Part shown: piece after piece, positions 50,344 through 52,371 of the stretch
How the letters are laid out: every line of letters starts with the position of its first letter
Position numbering within the stretch: the stretch's first letter is position 1
From: Rikenellaceae bacterium
GTDB lineage: Bacteria; Bacteroidota; Bacteroidia; Bacteroidales; Rikenellaceae
Reading direction: 5' to 3'
Length of the DNA: 52,371 nt
Assembly: GCA_030529085.1 (NCBI GenBank)
Contig: JAUMXM010000010.1
Span: 1-52,371 of the forward strand
Made by a program: the position numbers and the translations under genes
Notes under the pieces: model-generated
What the model was told of the DNA's origin: nothing
Databases searched by the model: none
Seen by the model: only the letters and a program-made list of their open reading frames with translations

Positions 50344-51363
50344 ATGAAACTTACAAGTATAGTTTCACCTTGTTGTGCTGTTAGCAAGAGGCTTTTGTGC
50401 CTCTTGCTGGCGGCCCTCGGGTGCATTTCGTGCGAAACTATCTACACCGACCAAAGCGACTGTCCGCGTGGACTCTCGTTGCGTTTCGTGTATGATTACA
50501 ACATGGAGTATGCAAACGCATTCCCCGCAAAGGTAGATTGTGTCACCCTCTACGTCTTCGACGAGGCCGGCAACTATGTCGACCAATATGTCGAGACAAG
50601 CGACGTGTTGGCCGACGAGAACTACCGCATGCAGGTTGCCCTCGACCAGGGAAGCTATACACTCGTGGCCTATGGCGGCATGGCATGTGGCAAGCAATCC
50701 TTCACAATGCCCACCTTCAGCCGTGCAACGGCTTCGCGCTTCGAGGAGCTCTACACGGAGCTCAACCACACCAATTTCGTCTCCAAAAAGTCGCTCCACC
50801 CCCTCTTCTACGGTCGCCTGAATGTGACCCTGGGTGTCGATGACTTTATCGAGGAGACGCTCTACCTGATGAAGGATACGAACAACGTGCGCATCGCGCT
50901 GCAGCAGATCAACGGCGAGACGATCGCCGCATCGCAGTTCGAATTCAAAATCACGGATGACAATTCCTACTTGAACTACATGAACGAGGTGGTACCGAAG
51001 GGTACAATCACCTACACCCCTTGGGCTCAGGGCGAGCAGATTGTGGGCAGCTGGGAGGATAACGAGACCCCCGTATCGGTAGCCTATGCCGAGTTCTCGA
51101 CCTCGCGTCTGGTAGCCGGCAACAACCCGCGACTCACGATTACGAACAAGAAGGACGGAAAACAGGTCTTCTCGATTCCGCTCATCACCTATCTCATGCT
51201 CCTGCGCAGCGACCTCTATGCCGATATGGGCAAGCAGGAGTACCTGGACCGCGAAAGCGAGTGGTCGATGGTCTTCTTCCTCGACGACGGCTTCCGTTGG
51301 ATTCAGACCCACATCATCATCAACGACTGGACGGTACGTTTGAACAATGCCGACCTCAATTAA
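50344..51363 (+). CDS. FimB/Mfa2-family fimbrial anchor lipoprotein
   Basis: 339 residues. After a basic N-terminus, a hydrophobic helix and the lipobox LGCISC (Cys30 region) comes the FimB/Mfa2 family signature DCPRGLSLRFVYDYNMEYANAFP, then two beta-sandwich domains and the C-terminal INDWTVRLNNADL. Mfa2 caps and anchors the fimbria in the outer membrane and limits its length. It lies 25 bp after the major subunit. Confidence 0.9.
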   Translation: MKLTSIVSPCCAVSKRLLCLLLAALGCISCETIYTDQSDCPRGLSLRFVYDYNMEYANAFPAKVDCVTLYVFDEAGNYVDQYVETSDVLADENYRMQVALDQGSYTLVAYGGMACGKQSFTMPTFSRATASRFEELYTELNHTNFVSKKSLHPLFYGRLNVTLGVDDFIEETLYLMKDTNNVRIALQQINGETIAASQFEFKITDDNSYLNYMNEVVPKGTITYTPWAQGEQIVGSWEDNETPVSVAYAEFSTSRLVAGNNPRLTITNKKDGKQVFSIPLITYLMLLRSDLYADMGKQEYLDRESEWSMVFFLDDGFRWIQTHIIINDWTVRLNNADLN

Positions 51364-51390
51364 TTGAAAACAACAGGGTAACATTTGGCG

Positions 51391-52371
51391 ATGATACTGA
51401 CACAAAAATATAGTGCAACGAGGCTGTTGGCAATGCTCATGAGTGCATGGCTGATGGTGGGATGTGCTATCTACTCTTCGGAGGATGAGTTGGTGGAGCC
51501 GAACAAGGACAACACGTCCGACAAGGTGACCCTGAATCTGAATGTAGCGGTTACCGATGGTGCTGCCTTCCTGGGACAGAGTACCCGTGCAGACTATTCG
51601 GAGGCTGTGAGTGATGGCGAGAAGATGCAGACCCTGCGTCTGATTATCGTACGTCCCGACGGCACGGTGGAGCACAACCGCTACTATGACTTCCACCAAG
51701 CACCCTCCACCACGTTCACCTCGGCAAAATTCGAGGTTGTGGGCGGTGAAACCAAAAATGTCTATCTCTTTGCCAACGAGAATACCACCTTCAGCACCAA
51801 CCACAAGGTCTTCGACTACGACTTTGAGGCACTCGAGGCGGGTGATCAGTTCCCGGCCGAGGAGCTCGCGGCAGTTACCATAAACCTCAGCGACAACCAA
51901 ACCTGCCTCCCCTTACCGCTCTTCATGAGTGAGCAGCACGAGGTGGTTGTCCCCGCCAAGCAGGATACGCATGTCGAGCTGATTATTGTCCGCGCTGCCA
52001 CGAAGTTCACCTTCCGACTGATCAACAACAGCGCACTGCCGCTCCTGCTCTCCAAGCTGACCATCGAGAAGTTGGCACGCGCCGAATATATGCTCCCGAA
52101 TGGGGTAGTCTATGGTTTTGAGAACAATGTGCAATACATCGAGTCGTACAACGTACCGATGGTGGGCAATAACGAACACTACGAATTTGTTTCAAACTTT
52201 GCCGATATCGAAATCCCGGCATCGAACAGCTCGTCGCCCCTGATTCTCGATCCCTTCTACCTGCTCGAGAGTAAATACGATGATACGCCCGACGAGGATA
52301 AGCGCAACTACAAGATTTCGCTTACCGCCGACGGCCACACCTATACCGACGGCTTCTTCGACAACCTCGAA
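51391..52371 (+). CDS. Accessory fimbrial lipoprotein (Mfa3/4-like), 3' end outside window
   Basis: At least 327 residues; the frame is open to the window edge. It begins MILTQKYSATRLLAMLMSAW and has the lipobox LMVGC (Cys25). It continues as a fimbrial-subunit-like sequence with VTLNLNVAVTDGAAFLGQSTRADY and ETKNVYLFANENTTF, like accessory or tip proteins of Mfa fimbriae. It lies 27 bp after the anchor gene, so the operon goes on. Confidence 0.75.
   Translation, partial: MILTQKYSATRLLAMLMSAWLMVGCAIYSSEDELVEPNKDNTSDKVTLNLNVAVTDGAAFLGQSTRADYSEAVSDGEKMQTLRLIIVRPDGTVEHNRYYDFHQAPSTTFTSAKFEVVGGETKNVYLFANENTTFSTNHKVFDYDFEALEAGDQFPAEELAAVTINLSDNQTCLPLPLFMSEQHEVVVPAKQDTHVELIIVRAATKFTFRLINNSALPLLLSKLTIEKLARAEYMLPNGVVYGFENNVQYIESYNVPMVGNNEHYEFVSNFADIEIPASNSSSPLILDPFYLLESKYDDTPDEDKRNYKISLTADGHTYTDGFFDNLE

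Overview
The window looks like a chromosome segment of a gut Bacteroidales bacterium, most likely Alistipes or another Rikenellaceae. The reasons are moderately GC-rich coding DNA, many Bacteroidota-type promoters (TTG, 19-20 nt, TAnnTTTG), scarce Shine-Dalgarno sites, FimB/Mfa-type fimbrial lipoproteins, a PG0541-type partner of an RND pump, DUF3822 next to rsmD, and a Bacteroides-style rhamnose operon. The genus is an inference. No rRNA, CRISPR array, transposase or integrase is visible.

Layout. 1-1.1 kb: 5' half of a tRNA-Gly, a PAS-domain protein and a formate/nitrite-type transporter. 1.4-7.3 kb: a complete tripartite RND efflux operon (TolC-like, adaptor, pump, small PG0541-like protein). 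7.4-12.7 kb: single genes with hairpin terminators between most of them (carboxypeptidase-regulatory-like secreted protein, Na/phosphate symporter, MntP, free-methionine sulfoxide reductase, 2-hydroxyacid dehydrogenase). 12.7-19.7 kb: divergent rhamnose locus, with an AraC-type regulator facing kinase, isomerase, lactaldehyde reductase, symporter and aldolase. These would import L-rhamnose and convert it to DHAP and lactaldehyde/propanediol. 19.7-26.8 kb: two CAU tRNAs, a channel-like protein, MscL, a biotin-dependent carboxyltransferase, a solute symporter, and DUF486, SDR and HAD proteins.

26.9-35.9 kb is the most interesting metabolic region. A split transketolase, a GlpK-clade FGGY kinase and a FucI/AraA-like isomerase form one operon that reads as isomerise, phosphorylate, then cleave a (branched) pentose. 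A large hairpin element separates it from a secreted protein, a GH43-like lipoprotein and a GH2 glycosidase that could supply the sugar. 36-40.3 kb holds ordinary single genes (conserved helical protein, esterase, patatin, sugar acetyltransferase, exonuclease, OB-fold lipoprotein).

40.3-42.5 kb is an unusual repeat locus. Two identical tRNA-Asp genes sit in 380-bp exact direct repeats, with extra 20-nt fragments of the tRNA 3' end, each joined to a copy of the tRNA terminator. This looks like a tRNA attachment-site hotspot or the scar of one. 42.5-46.3 kb: rsmD, DUF3822, a membrane-anchored unknown, an SF1 helicase and a UDG-family glycosylase. 46.6 kb to the end: an Mfa-type fimbrial operon (DUF3575, DUF3868/OmpA-like/TPR, major subunit, FimB/Mfa2-like anchor, accessory subunit) that runs off the window edge. 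Its mRNA may start with a strong hairpin that has an alternative pairing.
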